Source: Phyllobacterium myrsinacearum (GTDB lineage Bacteria > Pseudomonadota > Alphaproteobacteria > Rhizobiales > Rhizobiaceae). From it: DNA of 64,000 nucleotides. The position numbers and the translations under genes are program-made. Shown here one piece after another: positions 26,922 to 35,205 of the stretch. The stretch is from positions 248,001 to 312,000 of the forward strand of contig NZ_JACGXN010000001.1 of the NCBI RefSeq assembly GCF_014138285.1, written 5' to 3'. The notes below the pieces were generated by a model. It saw nothing but the letters and a program-made list of their open reading frames with translations, did no database searches and was not told the DNA's origin. Position 1 is the first letter of the stretch, and every line of letters begins with the position of its first letter.

Positions 26922-27644
26922 TCAGAGCGCCGATACAGGCTTTCGCGCGCGCACCATGAGAGTCCAACCCAGCCCCATGGCCTCCTTCAACTTGTCCAGA
27001 CGATCCCCTATTAGCGCTCGAACGGGTCGATTCAAGGTTCGCGAGTGCAGTATCCTCAAGAGGCCCTTATTGGCTCTTGGTGTTACGGAGAAGAGTTCGA
27101 TGATCTCGAAGTGCGCAGACAAGAGCGACGCGAGTTCTGTCCTGTCAACCCATTGCCGGAGTTGACCCGGGCCCGGCGGTGGAATGCGGTTATATTTCTG
27201 AAGAACGGTCTTGTTCTGAGTGGCCAACATCAAGTAGCCGCCGGGACGCAAATGGCTTGCAAGTTTGGTTATAAACGCTGGCTGGTCAGCTATGTGCGAC
27301 AACACTTCAAGACAGACAATGACGTCAAAGGACTGGATGCCGAAATCGAGTCCCATAAAGTCTCCGGAAACAAATCTCACCTGAGGTATGTTTTGTTGTG
27401 CCCGCGCAAGAACCTCATCAGAAAGATCTGTGCCTGTAACCTGACCGAACTGTGAAAGTTCGTCGGAAAACCAGCATGCTCCGCAACCAACCTCCAGAAT
27501 GTCGAGTGTTTTACTGCCCTGCCGCATGAGCCAGTCACGGACTACTGCTGCCTGGCGGAAGGATACCTCATCAAGATGCATCTCCCGAGTCGAAGCGTTC
27601 CACTCATTCCAGAAGCGCTGCTGCATAGCAATCGGCGCACCCAT
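26922..27644 (-). CDS. Class I SAM-dependent methyltransferase
   Basis: A 240-residue Rossmann-fold methyltransferase. Motif I is LDILEVGCGACWFS (48-60), followed by the acidic TGTDLSDE loop that binds the SAM ribose, FVSGDFMGLDF, and SFDVIVCLEVLSHIAD. The layout resembles UbiG/UbiE-like small-molecule methyltransferases. The substrate is unknown and no neighbouring pathway gene helps. The start at 27644 has a poor ribosome site; the ATG at residue 7 is an alternative. Confidence 0.85.
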   Translation of the reverse strand: MGAPIAMQQRFWNEWNASTREMHLDEVSFRQAAVVRDWLMRQGSKTLDILEVGCGACWFSDELSQFGQVTGTDLSDEVLARAQQNIPQVRFVSGDFMGLDFGIQSFDVIVCLEVLSHIADQPAFITKLASHLRPGGYLMLATQNKTVLQKYNRIPPPGPGQLRQWVDRTELASLLSAHFEIIELFSVTPRANKGLLRILHSRTLNRPVRALIGDRLDKLKEAMGLGWTLMVRARKPVSAL

Positions 27645-28010
27645 GACCAGCCCCCGATATCATAACCACAAACCAATGCTGAAGCCTACCATCCCGATTG
27701 CTTGAGACGCATTCATCCAATCGGATAACAAACACAGCATTCCAGCCAGTCAGCACACGACAACTGCTTTGGGATCAACCAATGCAATTCTCCCGAACAG
27801 GTCCAGCAGAGCAACGATCGCGCCCGCCTTCATTACGCCTCCGGCCATCCGCCAAATATAACGAAAGGGTGAGCGATCGAATTTTGCTGAAATGACCTGT
27901 AACCGGCGTTTGCCGCCGTTTTCTGTCGTCAACTTTCCTTTCACAGAATTTTCGACAGACCCGCATAAAGTCCTTGCCAACAAGGGGTTTCATCTTTAGT
28001 CAGCGTCCTT
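27645..28010. other. Gap before tRNA-Ser
   Basis: About 365 bases with only short overlapping frames rich in arginine and cysteine that look like non-coding DNA. It must contain the tRNA promoter; I see nothing else. Confidence 0.4.
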
Positions 28011-28102
28011 GGAGAGGTGGCCGAGTGGTCGAAGGCGCTCCCCTGCTAAGGGAGTAGACCCGTTAAACGGTCTCGAGGGTTCGAATCCCTTCCTCTCCGC
28101 CA
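28011..28102 (+). tRNA. tRNA-Ser (anticodon GCU)
   Basis: A complete class II tRNA: acceptor stem GGAGAGG pairs with CCTCTCC, discriminator G, encoded CCA at 28100-28102. Anticodon stem CTCCC/GGGAG with loop CTGCTAA gives GCU, reading AGU/AGC serine codons. A long variable arm (TAGACCCGTTAAACGGTCTC) and the T arm GGGTTCGAATCCC are present. Such genes are common integration sites, but I find no second copy of its 3' end in the window. Confidence 0.97.
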
Positions 28103-28502
28103 TTTACTTGGATTTTCATTTTCTTTTTCAAGTACTTCAGCATTTTTCCTCGGGAGAAACCCCGTAGCGGCTTTCTCGCTAAAGTGGTGCAGAAGCTGTG
28201 ATGCGTCATCACAGCTACAGACCCGAAAACGGAATTCTTGCTTGATTATCGCATGATTTCCACGCGCCATTCACTCTACCACGCCTCAACGGACAGATTC
28301 AGGTATAAGGAATCAGACTCCGCGTATTGCGTGAGTGGAAAATCGAAGCTCTGGTGAACCGTCTCCTGAAGAAGACGTCTCAGCCATCGTTTCAGATCGT
28401 TGTGATCGACCATCGCAACATGGGAAGGCCAACGGACCGATGGTTCAACTATATTGGACAAGCTTTTAAACTCATGAAATACCGAAGGCGTTGCTTTTTA
28501 AA
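28103..28502. other. Gap between tRNA-Ser and sensor kinase, with inverted repeats
   Basis: About 400 bases. A T-rich stretch just past the tRNA could end its transcript. Further on is a perfect inverted repeat AGCTGTGATG-CGT-CATCACAGCT (28194-28216), preceded by an imperfect hairpin GAGAAACCCCG..CGGCTTTCTC (about 28155-28179). A 61-codon minus-strand frame (28276-28461) shows nothing convincing. Confidence 0.45.
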
Positions 28503-29534
28503 ATGAGTGGAAAAATCACCGTGGCTTCGAACACCAAAGACGATCGCGTGACTGAAGCGCGGCTTGCAGCGATTGTGGATAGCTCATTCGACGCGATCAT
28601 CAGCAAAGATCTCGACGGAAACGTGAAGAGCTGGAATAGAGCGGCCGTGCAGTACTTCGGCTATTCCGCTGAAGAAATGATTGGCAAAAGTATAAGGATC
28701 CTGATTCCAGCGGACCATCAGGACGAAGAGGATGCCATACTTGCGCGCATCAGGCGCGGCGAGGTCGTAGAAAGCTTTGAGACGCAACGTCTTACGAAGT
28801 CAGGTGATTTGATTTTCGTATCACTCACTGTCTCGCCCATCAAAGACGCCACGGGCCGCATCGTCGGAGCATCAAAGATAGTCCGTGATATAACGGCGAC
28901 GAAGGAGAACGAGCGGCGAATCCGCATTCTTCTTCGAGAGGTAAACCACCGAGTCAAGAATCAGTATGCCGTCATCCAGTCGATCATTCGAGAGACTGCA
29001 AAACGAGCCGAGAGTGTGGATTCTTTTGCGTCGCAGATTAATTCCCGCATCTCTTCGTTGGCGAGTTCGCACGATCTGCTTGTCGCAACTGATTGGCGTG
29101 GCGCATATTTAGGAACGCTCATTGAAGACCAGTTGCGCCCCTTTGGTCATGACGGTCTCGTACATCTGTCGGGACCACTCCTAAACCTGGCTCCGCATGC
29201 CGTTTTAAACATCGGAATGGCAATTTATGAACTGGCAACCAACTCAGCAAAATACGGCGTTTTCGCAACGTCGGAAGGGACAATTGCCGTTACCTGGCGT
29301 GTGCTTCAGGAAGATGAAAAATACCTATCTTTGACATGGAGCGAAACGGATAATGTTCCGGGTGACGCGGTTGAGGACAAGAAGCAAAGGACAGGCTTCG
29401 GCAGCATTGTCCTATTTCGGGTGGCGCCGTCTTCACTCAACGGGACGTCAACATTTACCCGAGAAGGTGGGCTGCGCATCTGGGAACTAAAAGCACCCCT
29501 CGATCAATGCCTCCGGGAAAAAGAAGAGGGGTAA
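28503..29534 (+). CDS. PAS-domain sensor histidine kinase, HWE/HisKA_2 type
   Basis: A 343-residue soluble kinase. A PAS domain (about 23-135, FDAIISKDLDGNVKSWNRAA to a PAC-like SKIVRDIT) feeds a HisKA_2/HWE core: phospho-acceptor His149 in REVNHRVKNQ, N-box ELATNSAKYG (Asn247) and a LTWSET motif with the Trp-x-Glu of HWE kinases. No transmembrane segments, so it senses a cytoplasmic signal such as light, oxygen or redox, or acts in the general stress pathway. No response regulator is adjacent. I use the ATG at 28503. Confidence 0.88.
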   Translation: MSGKITVASNTKDDRVTEARLAAIVDSSFDAIISKDLDGNVKSWNRAAVQYFGYSAEEMIGKSIRILIPADHQDEEDAILARIRRGEVVESFETQRLTKSGDLIFVSLTVSPIKDATGRIVGASKIVRDITATKENERRIRILLREVNHRVKNQYAVIQSIIRETAKRAESVDSFASQINSRISSLASSHDLLVATDWRGAYLGTLIEDQLRPFGHDGLVHLSGPLLNLAPHAVLNIGMAIYELATNSAKYGVFATSEGTIAVTWRVLQEDEKYLSLTWSETDNVPGDAVEDKKQRTGFGSIVLFRVAPSSLNGTSTFTREGGLRIWELKAPLDQCLREKEEG

Positions 29535-29592
29535 AACCGGATCGAAAACAGCGAGCATATGGCCGCTGATTTCGACTGTCGATTTTACTCTG

Positions 29593-30063
29593 TCATTTGT
29601 TGATTGACGTTACCGCCAGGTTGGTCAGCTTGTTGTTCGCTGCTTTCTCCTGATCGAGTATTTCACTGAGCAGGACATGCGCTTTCTCGTTGCCGAGTAC
29701 TTTGGCCCATTCGCGAAGTGAACCATATCGAGCAATTTCGTAGTGCTCCACTGCCTGGCAGGCCGCAAGTGCACCAGCCTCAAGAGCAACGCCCGTTGCC
29801 TCTGCCACGATGCCATCGGTCTCTTTAATGAGCCCTTCCGTCGCGTCACATTTCTCCCCTGCAGGCTTCACTCCGATCGATTTGAAAACCTTGTCCAAGG
29901 TTTTGATCTGACCTTTTGTCTCTTCAAGATGGTGATCCAACGCCTTCTTAAGCTCGGCACTCTTAACGGCACTCGACACCTTCGGCAGTGCTTTCACAAT
30001 CGCATTTTCGGCGTAATAGACATCCTTGAGCGTGTGTTCGAACAGTTCTGCAAGTGTTTTCAC
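29593..30063 (-). CDS. DUF892 ferritin-like protein (YciE/YciF type)
   Basis: A 156-residue four-helix-bundle protein of the DUF892 family. Typical segments are TLAELFEHTLKDVYYAENAIVKALPK at the N-terminus, HHLEETKGQI and VEHYEIARYGSL, carrying the Glu/His residues that would form a di-iron site. Family members are stress-induced in many bacteria. The short gene stands alone on the minus strand between the kinase and the formaldehyde dehydrogenase. Confidence 0.88.
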   Translation of the reverse strand: MKTLAELFEHTLKDVYYAENAIVKALPKVSSAVKSAELKKALDHHLEETKGQIKTLDKVFKSIGVKPAGEKCDATEGLIKETDGIVAEATGVALEAGALAACQAVEHYEIARYGSLREWAKVLGNEKAHVLLSEILDQEKAANNKLTNLAVTSINK

Positions 30064-30255
30064 GGTGGTACTCCCTTTTGATTTGAGTACTTAACCAACT
30101 CGCAGCGATGCCGATCGTTCCCGATTTATCGCAGGGAATGGCTGCGGAAGCAGGCACGAGCCTGCGAGTTGGCTGCTGACCAGTTTCGCATCACCTGGAT
30201 AGACCGCGGCGCTTCACAATCTGACCGATGGATGCCTTTTATCCGACGAACAGAA

Positions 30256-30281
30256 CGCCCAGCCTTCATCAACGCTGGGCG
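30256..30281 (-). terminator. Probable terminator of fdhA
   Basis: Eight-base arms CGCCCAGC and GCTGGGCG with a 10-nt loop, followed on the minus strand by the modest TTCTGTT. Positioned 32 bases past the fdhA stop. Confidence 0.5.
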
Positions 30282-30312
30282 CTGTCTTTACACACGGCAA
30301 CCGGACCAGGTC

Positions 30313-31503
30313 CTATGCCGCCTTGGCAAGCTCCCCGTGGGGATCGAGTACAAACTTCTGTGCCGCGCCCTTGTCGAAGCTTTCGTACCCCTGCGCTGCA
30401 TCTTCCAGCGATATCACCCGTGCATTGACGATATCGGCGATAGGCAGGCGATCATAAAGAATGGCCTGCATGAGCTGGCGATTATATTTGAGCACAGGTG
30501 TCTGTCCGGTATGGAAGGACTGGGCTTTTGCCCAGCCAAGACCAAAGCGCAGGGAAAGATTGCCTTGTTTGGCCGCACTGTCGACAGCGCCGGGATCTTC
30601 CGTCACGTAAAGACCCGGAATGCCGATTGATCCGGCAGCACGCGTAATCTCCATCATCTGGTTCAGGACGACGGCCGGCTGTTCGCCGCCAGTGTGCCCG
30701 CGTGCTTCGAAGCCCACGGCGTCAATGGCGCTGTCAACCTCGTTGCTTCCGGTAATCTGGGCGATCATATCGCCAAGGCGGTCGCTGGCAGACAGATCAA
30801 CAGGCTCAAAACCCACCTTTGCAGCATGTGCAAGCCGCTCCTTATTGAAGTCACCGATAATGACGACAGCCGCACCAAGAATGCGGGCTGAAGCCGCGGC
30901 GGCCAGTCCGACTGGTCCTGCACCGGCAACATAAACGACGGAACCAACGCCGACACCTGCCTTCACCGCCCCGTGAAAACCGGTCGGCAATATGTCTGAA
31001 AGCATGGTGAGATCGCGCATCTTGGCCATTGCCCGGTCACGATCAGGAATTTTCAGAAGATTGAAATCCGCATAGGGAACAGTGACATAGCGTGCCTGAC
31101 CACCGATCCAGCCGCCCATGTCCACATAGCCGTAGGCACCGCCGGCACGCGCCGGATTAACCGTCAGGCAGACGCCCGTGTCCTGAGATTTGCATGTGCG
31201 GCAGCGGCCGCAGGCCACATTGAAAGGCACCGACACAATGTCGCCCACGCAGAGCATTTCGACGTCGCGGCCCTTTTCGATGATCTCGCCGGTGATTTCA
31301 TGCCCGAGAACGAGGCCGGGCTCCGCAGTGGTTCGGCCGCGCACCATATGCTGGTCCGAACCGCAGATATTCGTGGAGATAACCTTGAGAACAACACCGT
31401 GTTCAATACGGCGTCCATCGGGTGCCTCCAGTTTCGGATCAAAGATATCCTGCACTTCGACCTTGCCTGGTCCAACGTAAACGACGCCTCTGTTTTTGCT
31501 CAT
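30313..31503 (-). CDS. fdhA: Glutathione-independent formaldehyde dehydrogenase
   Basis: A 396-residue zinc alcohol-dehydrogenase-family enzyme oxidising formaldehyde to formate with NAD and no glutathione (FdhA type). Catalytic zinc ligands Cys47 (TNICGSDQH), His68 and Glu69 (LGHEITG); structural zinc cysteines 98, 101, 104 and 112; NAD loop VAGAGPVG (193-199). The insertion after the structural zinc and the DMGGWIGGQA segment are characteristic of this group. A strong GGGAGGAG precedes the start. It stands alone. Confidence 0.93.
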   Translation of the reverse strand: MSKNRGVVYVGPGKVEVQDIFDPKLEAPDGRRIEHGVVLKVISTNICGSDQHMVRGRTTAEPGLVLGHEITGEIIEKGRDVEMLCVGDIVSVPFNVACGRCRTCKSQDTGVCLTVNPARAGGAYGYVDMGGWIGGQARYVTVPYADFNLLKIPDRDRAMAKMRDLTMLSDILPTGFHGAVKAGVGVGSVVYVAGAGPVGLAAAASARILGAAVVIIGDFNKERLAHAAKVGFEPVDLSASDRLGDMIAQITGSNEVDSAIDAVGFEARGHTGGEQPAVVLNQMMEITRAAGSIGIPGLYVTEDPGAVDSAAKQGNLSLRFGLGWAKAQSFHTGQTPVLKYNRQLMQAILYDRLPIADIVNARVISLEDAAQGYESFDKGAAQKFVLDPHGELAKAA

Positions 31504-31940
31504 TCGGAACTCCTCCCTTGGATTTCTCTGCGTACCAACAGTCTCCCATGGGGAAGACTGAACTCCTCAACGGTCTTCAACTCTCTTGGCGCGGGGCGCC
31601 AAAGATCCGGCGAACAGCATCTCAACCATAGGCCGAATTCTTGCATTGGCCGTTCTGTTCGCGACATGTCATTTCAACGATTGAAAATGGAAGGGCCGCA
31701 TCGCTGCCGAAAAACGCGTGCTTCGCCATGTCAGGCGAATAGCCGCTGGCTGGTACGGTGCGATCGCTTCGGCGACGGCGCGGTGTCCGAGGATTCCGAC
31801 ATGAAAATACCACTGGCACGACACATCGCGCGCAAGGTGCGAGAGCTCACGTCAAGTGCAGACATTGGCAACGGGCTTTTTTGCATGAAAAAGGCGGCTC
31901 TCACGAGCCGCCTTTTTCAGGTCAAAGACTATCCTTCGTC
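31504..31940. other. Gap between fdhA and BA14K-like gene
   Basis: About 435 bases that hold the fdhA promoter and a bidirectional terminator at 31888-31917. Short frames on both strands are rich in arginine and look non-coding. Confidence 0.4.
31888..31917. terminator. Bidirectional rho-independent terminator
   Basis: Thirteen-base perfect arms AAAAAGGCGGCTC / GAGCCGCCTTTTT around a 4-nt loop; the A and T ends let it work on both strands. It terminates the minus-strand BA14K-like gene. Confidence 0.88.
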
Positions 31941-32282
31941 CTAGAGACGGAAGATTGCCAATGGATACCAGTAACCATCGCTGTGGCGACGATAACCACG
32001 GCGATACTCCCGGTAGCCGCGCTGGTTCTTCCAGTAGCCCGGGCGATAGCGGCGGTTTTCGAAGTGCGGACGACGGCGATCATCACGATCCCAGCGGCGA
32101 TCGCCACGGCGGTCATGGCGACGATCCCAACGGCGCTGCTCGCGGTACTGTACCTGTTCCACATTGGACACAACCGGTGCCTTCTGCACTGATACAGGCG
32201 CGGCGTTCGACGAAACGACCGAAGTCAGTCCAACGAGAACCGCAAGCAATCCTGCGGTAAACAACGAAACAAGATTTTTCAT
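31941..32282 (-). CDS. BA14K-like Arg/Tyr-rich secreted protein
   Basis: A 113-residue protein with signal peptide (about 1-27, ending SSNAA) and a mature part unusually rich in Arg, Asp and Tyr (RRWDRRHDRR, GYREYRRGYRR), ending SDGYWYPLAIF. The end matches the pattern of the BA14K family, first known as a Brucella immunoreactive lectin-like protein. Likely periplasmic or surface; function unclear. Assignment rests on composition and the ending only. Confidence 0.65.
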   Translation of the reverse strand: MKNLVSLFTAGLLAVLVGLTSVVSSNAAPVSVQKAPVVSNVEQVQYREQRRWDRRHDRRGDRRWDRDDRRRPHFENRRYRPGYWKNQRGYREYRRGYRRHSDGYWYPLAIFRL

Positions 32283-32419
32283 AAGTCACTCCTATCGATT
32301 CATACCTGTCATAGGTGCGCCTTCAGTTATAAACAGAGTATGAACGGTACGGCAGGGAACTTTCGGCTGCCTGCACCGTTTCCTCCCGGTCCTTTCTCCC
32401 CGAAACTCAGGAGATCATT

Positions 32420-32563
32420 TTGAACCGGAACAGTCTTTACCTTGTCATCGGCGCCTTGCTCGTTGTCGTCATCGGCCTTGGCGTCTACACCTACAGGGAA
32501 GAAAACAAACCCGGCGTCGAGCTCAAGATCGGTGAAGGCGGCGTTTCGATCGAAGGCAAGTAG
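32420..32563 (+). CDS. 47-residue single-pass membrane protein
   Basis: TTG start after AGGAG. The protein has one membrane helix (LYLVIGALLVVVIGLGVYTY) followed by REENKPGVELKIGEGGVSIEGK. I recall near-identical small proteins with the VELKIGE.GVSIE ending across Rhizobiales, which supports it being real. Function unknown. It is 49 bases upstream of ridA and may share its transcript. Confidence 0.75.
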   Translation: MNRNSLYLVIGALLVVVIGLGVYTYREENKPGVELKIGEGGVSIEGK

Positions 32564-32612
32564 ACGGCGGCGTCCTTCGCCTCGGTAACTCGTGAAGGAA
32601 GAGGCGGAATCA

Positions 32613-33017
32613 ATGGCACTTCAATGCATCAATCCTGACGGCATAACCACTCCCGAGACCTACAGCCATGTCATCATCGCAACGGGAACCCGGCTGGTTT
32701 TCATCGCAGGGCAAGTGGCGGAGGACAGTGAGGGTCGACTTGTCGGTCCCGGTGACATGACCGCCCAGTCACATCAGGTGTTTGCCAATATCGGGCGTGC
32801 CCTGGCGGCAGCCGGCGCCCGTCCGGAACAGGTGACGAAGCTGACGATCTTTGTCGCCAACTACCGCCGCGAACACCTTGATATGATCGAGCAAGGTCGA
32901 GTGGCCCTGTTCGGAGATCACAAACCCACCGACACGCTGGTGGGCGTGGCGGCGCTGTCCCATCCTGATTACCTGCTTGAGATTGACGCGATGGCTGTTA
33001 CCCACGACGTGGCCTAA
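32613..33017 (+). CDS. RidA/YjgF/Rid-family protein
   Basis: A 134-residue RidA superfamily protein (trimeric). Core segments LVFIAGQVAEDSEG, QSHQVFANIGRALAAAGA and DYLLEIDAMAV are visible. True RidA has a catalytic Arg in the R-x-x-V-x-V stretch before the final strand; here that stretch reads TLVGVAALSHPDYLLEI without an arginine, so it may be a Rid subgroup with another activity and not an enamine deaminase. Start at 32613, after AGAGGCGG. Confidence 0.85.
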   Translation: MALQCINPDGITTPETYSHVIIATGTRLVFIAGQVAEDSEGRLVGPGDMTAQSHQVFANIGRALAAAGARPEQVTKLTIFVANYRREHLDMIEQGRVALFGDHKPTDTLVGVAALSHPDYLLEIDAMAVTHDVA

Positions 33018-33090
33018 GGAAAATCACCGGGCCCGCGCAATCCGCATCTGTTACAATAAGCAAAGCCAGACATGATCATGGGAGACAAGC

Positions 33091-33693
33091 TTGAGTTCGA
33101 ATATCGGTAAAACTCTTTTCAATAGAGTGGACGAGGCAATTAGTCCGACAACAACCCTCAGTAACGGCTCAATGCCTGCGTTGATCAGCGAGTATACCGT
33201 TTATCAGAACCCTTTTCTAACCGTGAAACACGTCACTCAGCTTATGCCCGCAGGCAATTCTGCCGAGTTTTTTATCCGCGACGAGCCTGATGTTGCCGTG
33301 TGCCTCCCTATCGATAGCGATAATAAATTTGTTTTGCTTGAGGAATACAGGCCCGGGCCCGCACGTTTTCTGATGGAAATACCTGGTGGCTGTATTGATT
33401 CGGGCGAGGGTCCCGCCGAAGCAGCCAAAAGGGAGATTCTAGAAGAAGTTGGATACACGGGCGAGTTGATCCATCTCGCGTCAACCTATATTTCTGCCTA
33501 TTCAAATGCACGCAAACATATTTATCTCATGCGTAATGCAGTCAAAGCGGCTGAACCCAAACACGAAGCCCACGATCTTGCGCAAACTGTCCTGGTAGAT
33601 CTCCAAACATTCGAGTTGATCGTCGCGGACGGAGCGATGACAGACCTCGACGCTGCATTGGCAGCGTTACGCTATCTATCAACACACCCCTGA
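33091..33693 (+). CDS. NUDIX hydrolase, ADP-ribose pyrophosphatase-like
   Basis: A 200-residue protein with the full Nudix box from Gly100 to Gly121 (GCIDSGEGPAEAAKREILEEVGY). The preceding EEYRPGPARFLMEIPGG is the pattern of ADP-ribose and related sugar-nucleotide pyrophosphatases. It starts with TTG after GGAGA. Base composition is more AT-rich than its neighbours. Exact substrate not determinable. Confidence 0.87.
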   Translation: MSSNIGKTLFNRVDEAISPTTTLSNGSMPALISEYTVYQNPFLTVKHVTQLMPAGNSAEFFIRDEPDVAVCLPIDSDNKFVLLEEYRPGPARFLMEIPGGCIDSGEGPAEAAKREILEEVGYTGELIHLASTYISAYSNARKHIYLMRNAVKAAEPKHEAHDLAQTVLVDLQTFELIVADGAMTDLDAALAALRYLSTHP

Positions 33694-33735
33694 CGTTCAC
33701 GCCCACCCGTGCCTAGGACTGTTCAGCGTGGTTGT

Positions 33736-33936
33736 TTACAGCTGCTTGCAGGCTGTATTCAACAGCGCATTGATTGTAGCTATCCGCTCGTCGGCAATGT
33801 CACAGACATACTGGATGGCCGATTGCTGCCGTTCATTGCTGATATCGGCGGCCGCCATAAAGAGCACTTCAACCAGATTTTTGACATCGGTCAACAGATT
33901 GCAGGCTTCAACGATTTTGCTTGATGAGTCGCTCAT
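33736..33936 (-). CDS. Small acidic helical protein, unknown
   Basis: A 66-residue reading frame (MSDSSSKIVEACNLL...NTACKQL), predicted all-helical from its pattern and acidic overall. No domain recognised. It starts with ATG after weak ribosome-site sequence. Its type recalls the 69-residue ORF at 58831-59040. Could be spurious. Confidence 0.5.
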   Translation of the reverse strand: MSDSSSKIVEACNLLTDVKNLVEVLFMAAADISNERQQSAIQYVCDIADERIATINALLNTACKQL

Positions 33937-34136
33937 GACTTGGGCTCAGCGGGATTGATGAATCTTTGCATTCAGGCATAGTATATGCGGCTGACGCCTA
34001 TGTGAGAATCGGCATCGCTTAATGTCTATTTAGTGATTATCACCAAAAATATTACTGCTAATCCTATACACAACAGTCTCAATTGCAGTCAATTAGACTT
34101 AGGTATAATACCAAATATATTTACTCTGGAAACAAA

Positions 34137-34400
34137 ATGGCTATCATCGGACATCAGATAAGGGCGGCGCGGTCATTGATTGGCATGGAGCAGATCACAC
34201 TCGCCGAGAAGGCGGGCGTGAGTGCCAATACGATCCGCAATATGGAGGCATTCGGAAGCGAAAGGGTGAAAGTCCGCACCGATACTCTGGATGCCGTGAC
34301 CGATGCGCTCAAGGCGCAGGGCGTCGTGTTCCAGCAAGATGGAGAGACGACCAGTGGTGGTCCGGGTGTCCGTTTGCGTGCGGAAAAATCATCCAAATGA
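34137..34400 (+). CDS. Small XRE-family HTH regulator
   Basis: An 87-residue protein that is mostly one helix-turn-helix domain: IRAARSLIGMEQITLAEKAGVSANTIRNMEAFG. Such proteins bind DNA as dimers and often control neighbouring genes, prophage or toxin-antitoxin loci. It is preceded by about 200 AT-rich bases, unlike its surroundings, suggesting recent arrival. The ATG at 34137 is the best start; an ORF extension upstream has phage-like AT-rich codons and no ribosome site. Confidence 0.8.
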   Translation: MAIIGHQIRAARSLIGMEQITLAEKAGVSANTIRNMEAFGSERVKVRTDTLDAVTDALKAQGVVFQQDGETTSGGPGVRLRAEKSSK

Positions 34401-34425
34401 CTATTCTCTGTAGAAGAAACAGACG

Positions 34426-35115
34426 CTAGTCCCCCTTCTCCCTCCGCAACTCGGCTGCCGCGGCCTCCAGTCCGGCCAGAGCAAAGCGTTGGAAATGGGC
34501 GATGATGGCGCCCTGTGCGGCGGGTTCGGGAGACAGAAGCTCCGGCAGGACTTGTGACAGCAACTGCCGGTTGCCGACCAGCAATATGGCGAAGGGCGAA
34601 ACGATATTGAGCAGGCACCGCCCCACCGCCGGATGTGCGACGGGTACGCCCAGAATATCGGCAACAAGCCCGGCCACCACCTCTTTCTTCGGCAGAATCT
34701 CCTGCTTCAACAGCACTGGAAAGGCCGATGAGGGCGCCAGAATCTCTCGGCTAAGCACCCGTAGCACCCACGCGGACGAAGCAGATGCCGTGATCGTCCC
34801 CGCGATCAATCCGATGAGGATTTTCAGCTTGTCGATCGAAGCCCCCGGCCCTTCGGCCAATGCGACCAGCCGGTCATAGGTCAGGAGCCGCCTGTGCGCC
34901 TCCACCAGCACCTCGGCATAAAGCCCTTCAATGCCGCCATAATAATAATTCACCGCAGCGGAATTACTTCCCGCCCGCTCGGCGATCTCCTTGCCCGTGG
35001 CGCGGTCAAAGCCCTTTTCGGCAAAGATTTCGCCCGCAGCCTCCAGAATCTGGGCCTTGGTAGAGGCACCATCTTCGCGGCGTCCTGGAAGTTTTCGAGG
35101 TGTTTTGCGTATCAT
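34426..35115 (-). CDS. cecR: TetR-family regulator, CecR type
   Basis: A 229-residue repressor. The N-terminal TetR HTH (about 17-65, STKAQILEAAGEIFAEKGFDRATGKEIAERAG..) is followed by a ligand domain like CecR/YbiH (DUF1956). It is divergent from the efflux genes at 35206, and CecR with YbhGFSR is a known regulator/transporter set in Enterobacteria, so self-regulation plus control of the divergent operon is likely. The promoter region is AT-rich (35116-35205). Confidence 0.85.
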   Translation of the reverse strand: MIRKTPRKLPGRREDGASTKAQILEAAGEIFAEKGFDRATGKEIAERAGSNSAAVNYYYGGIEGLYAEVLVEAHRRLLTYDRLVALAEGPGASIDKLKILIGLIAGTITASASSAWVLRVLSREILAPSSAFPVLLKQEILPKKEVVAGLVADILGVPVAHPAVGRCLLNIVSPFAILLVGNRQLLSQVLPELLSPEPAAQGAIIAHFQRFALAGLEAAAAELRREKGD

Positions 35116-35205
35116 TACAGCAGTCTAGTCCATATTTGAAATTATTAAAAGTTAAAATTGAAATTCAAATTTGACATAATGTGCTGAGCTCCCGTATGAT
35201 GAGGC

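Noticed and set aside
27750-27993. Minus-strand frames between methyltransferase and tRNA
   Set aside because: Two overlapping frames, neither with a ribosome site or domain; composition non-coding.
28011-28102. tRNA-Ser as integration site of the recombinase at 24116
   Set aside because: No second copy of the tRNA 3' end is visible between 23.8 and 28 kb or elsewhere in the window, so no att pair can be claimed.
28276-28461. 61-codon minus-strand frame
   Set aside because: No ribosome site, no domain, and inverted repeats nearby explain the constraint on sequence.
31758-32192. 144-codon plus-strand frame over the BA14K-like gene
   Set aside because: Antisense, low-complexity Val/Ala/Ile composition and no ribosome site; the minus frame has a signal peptide and a terminator.
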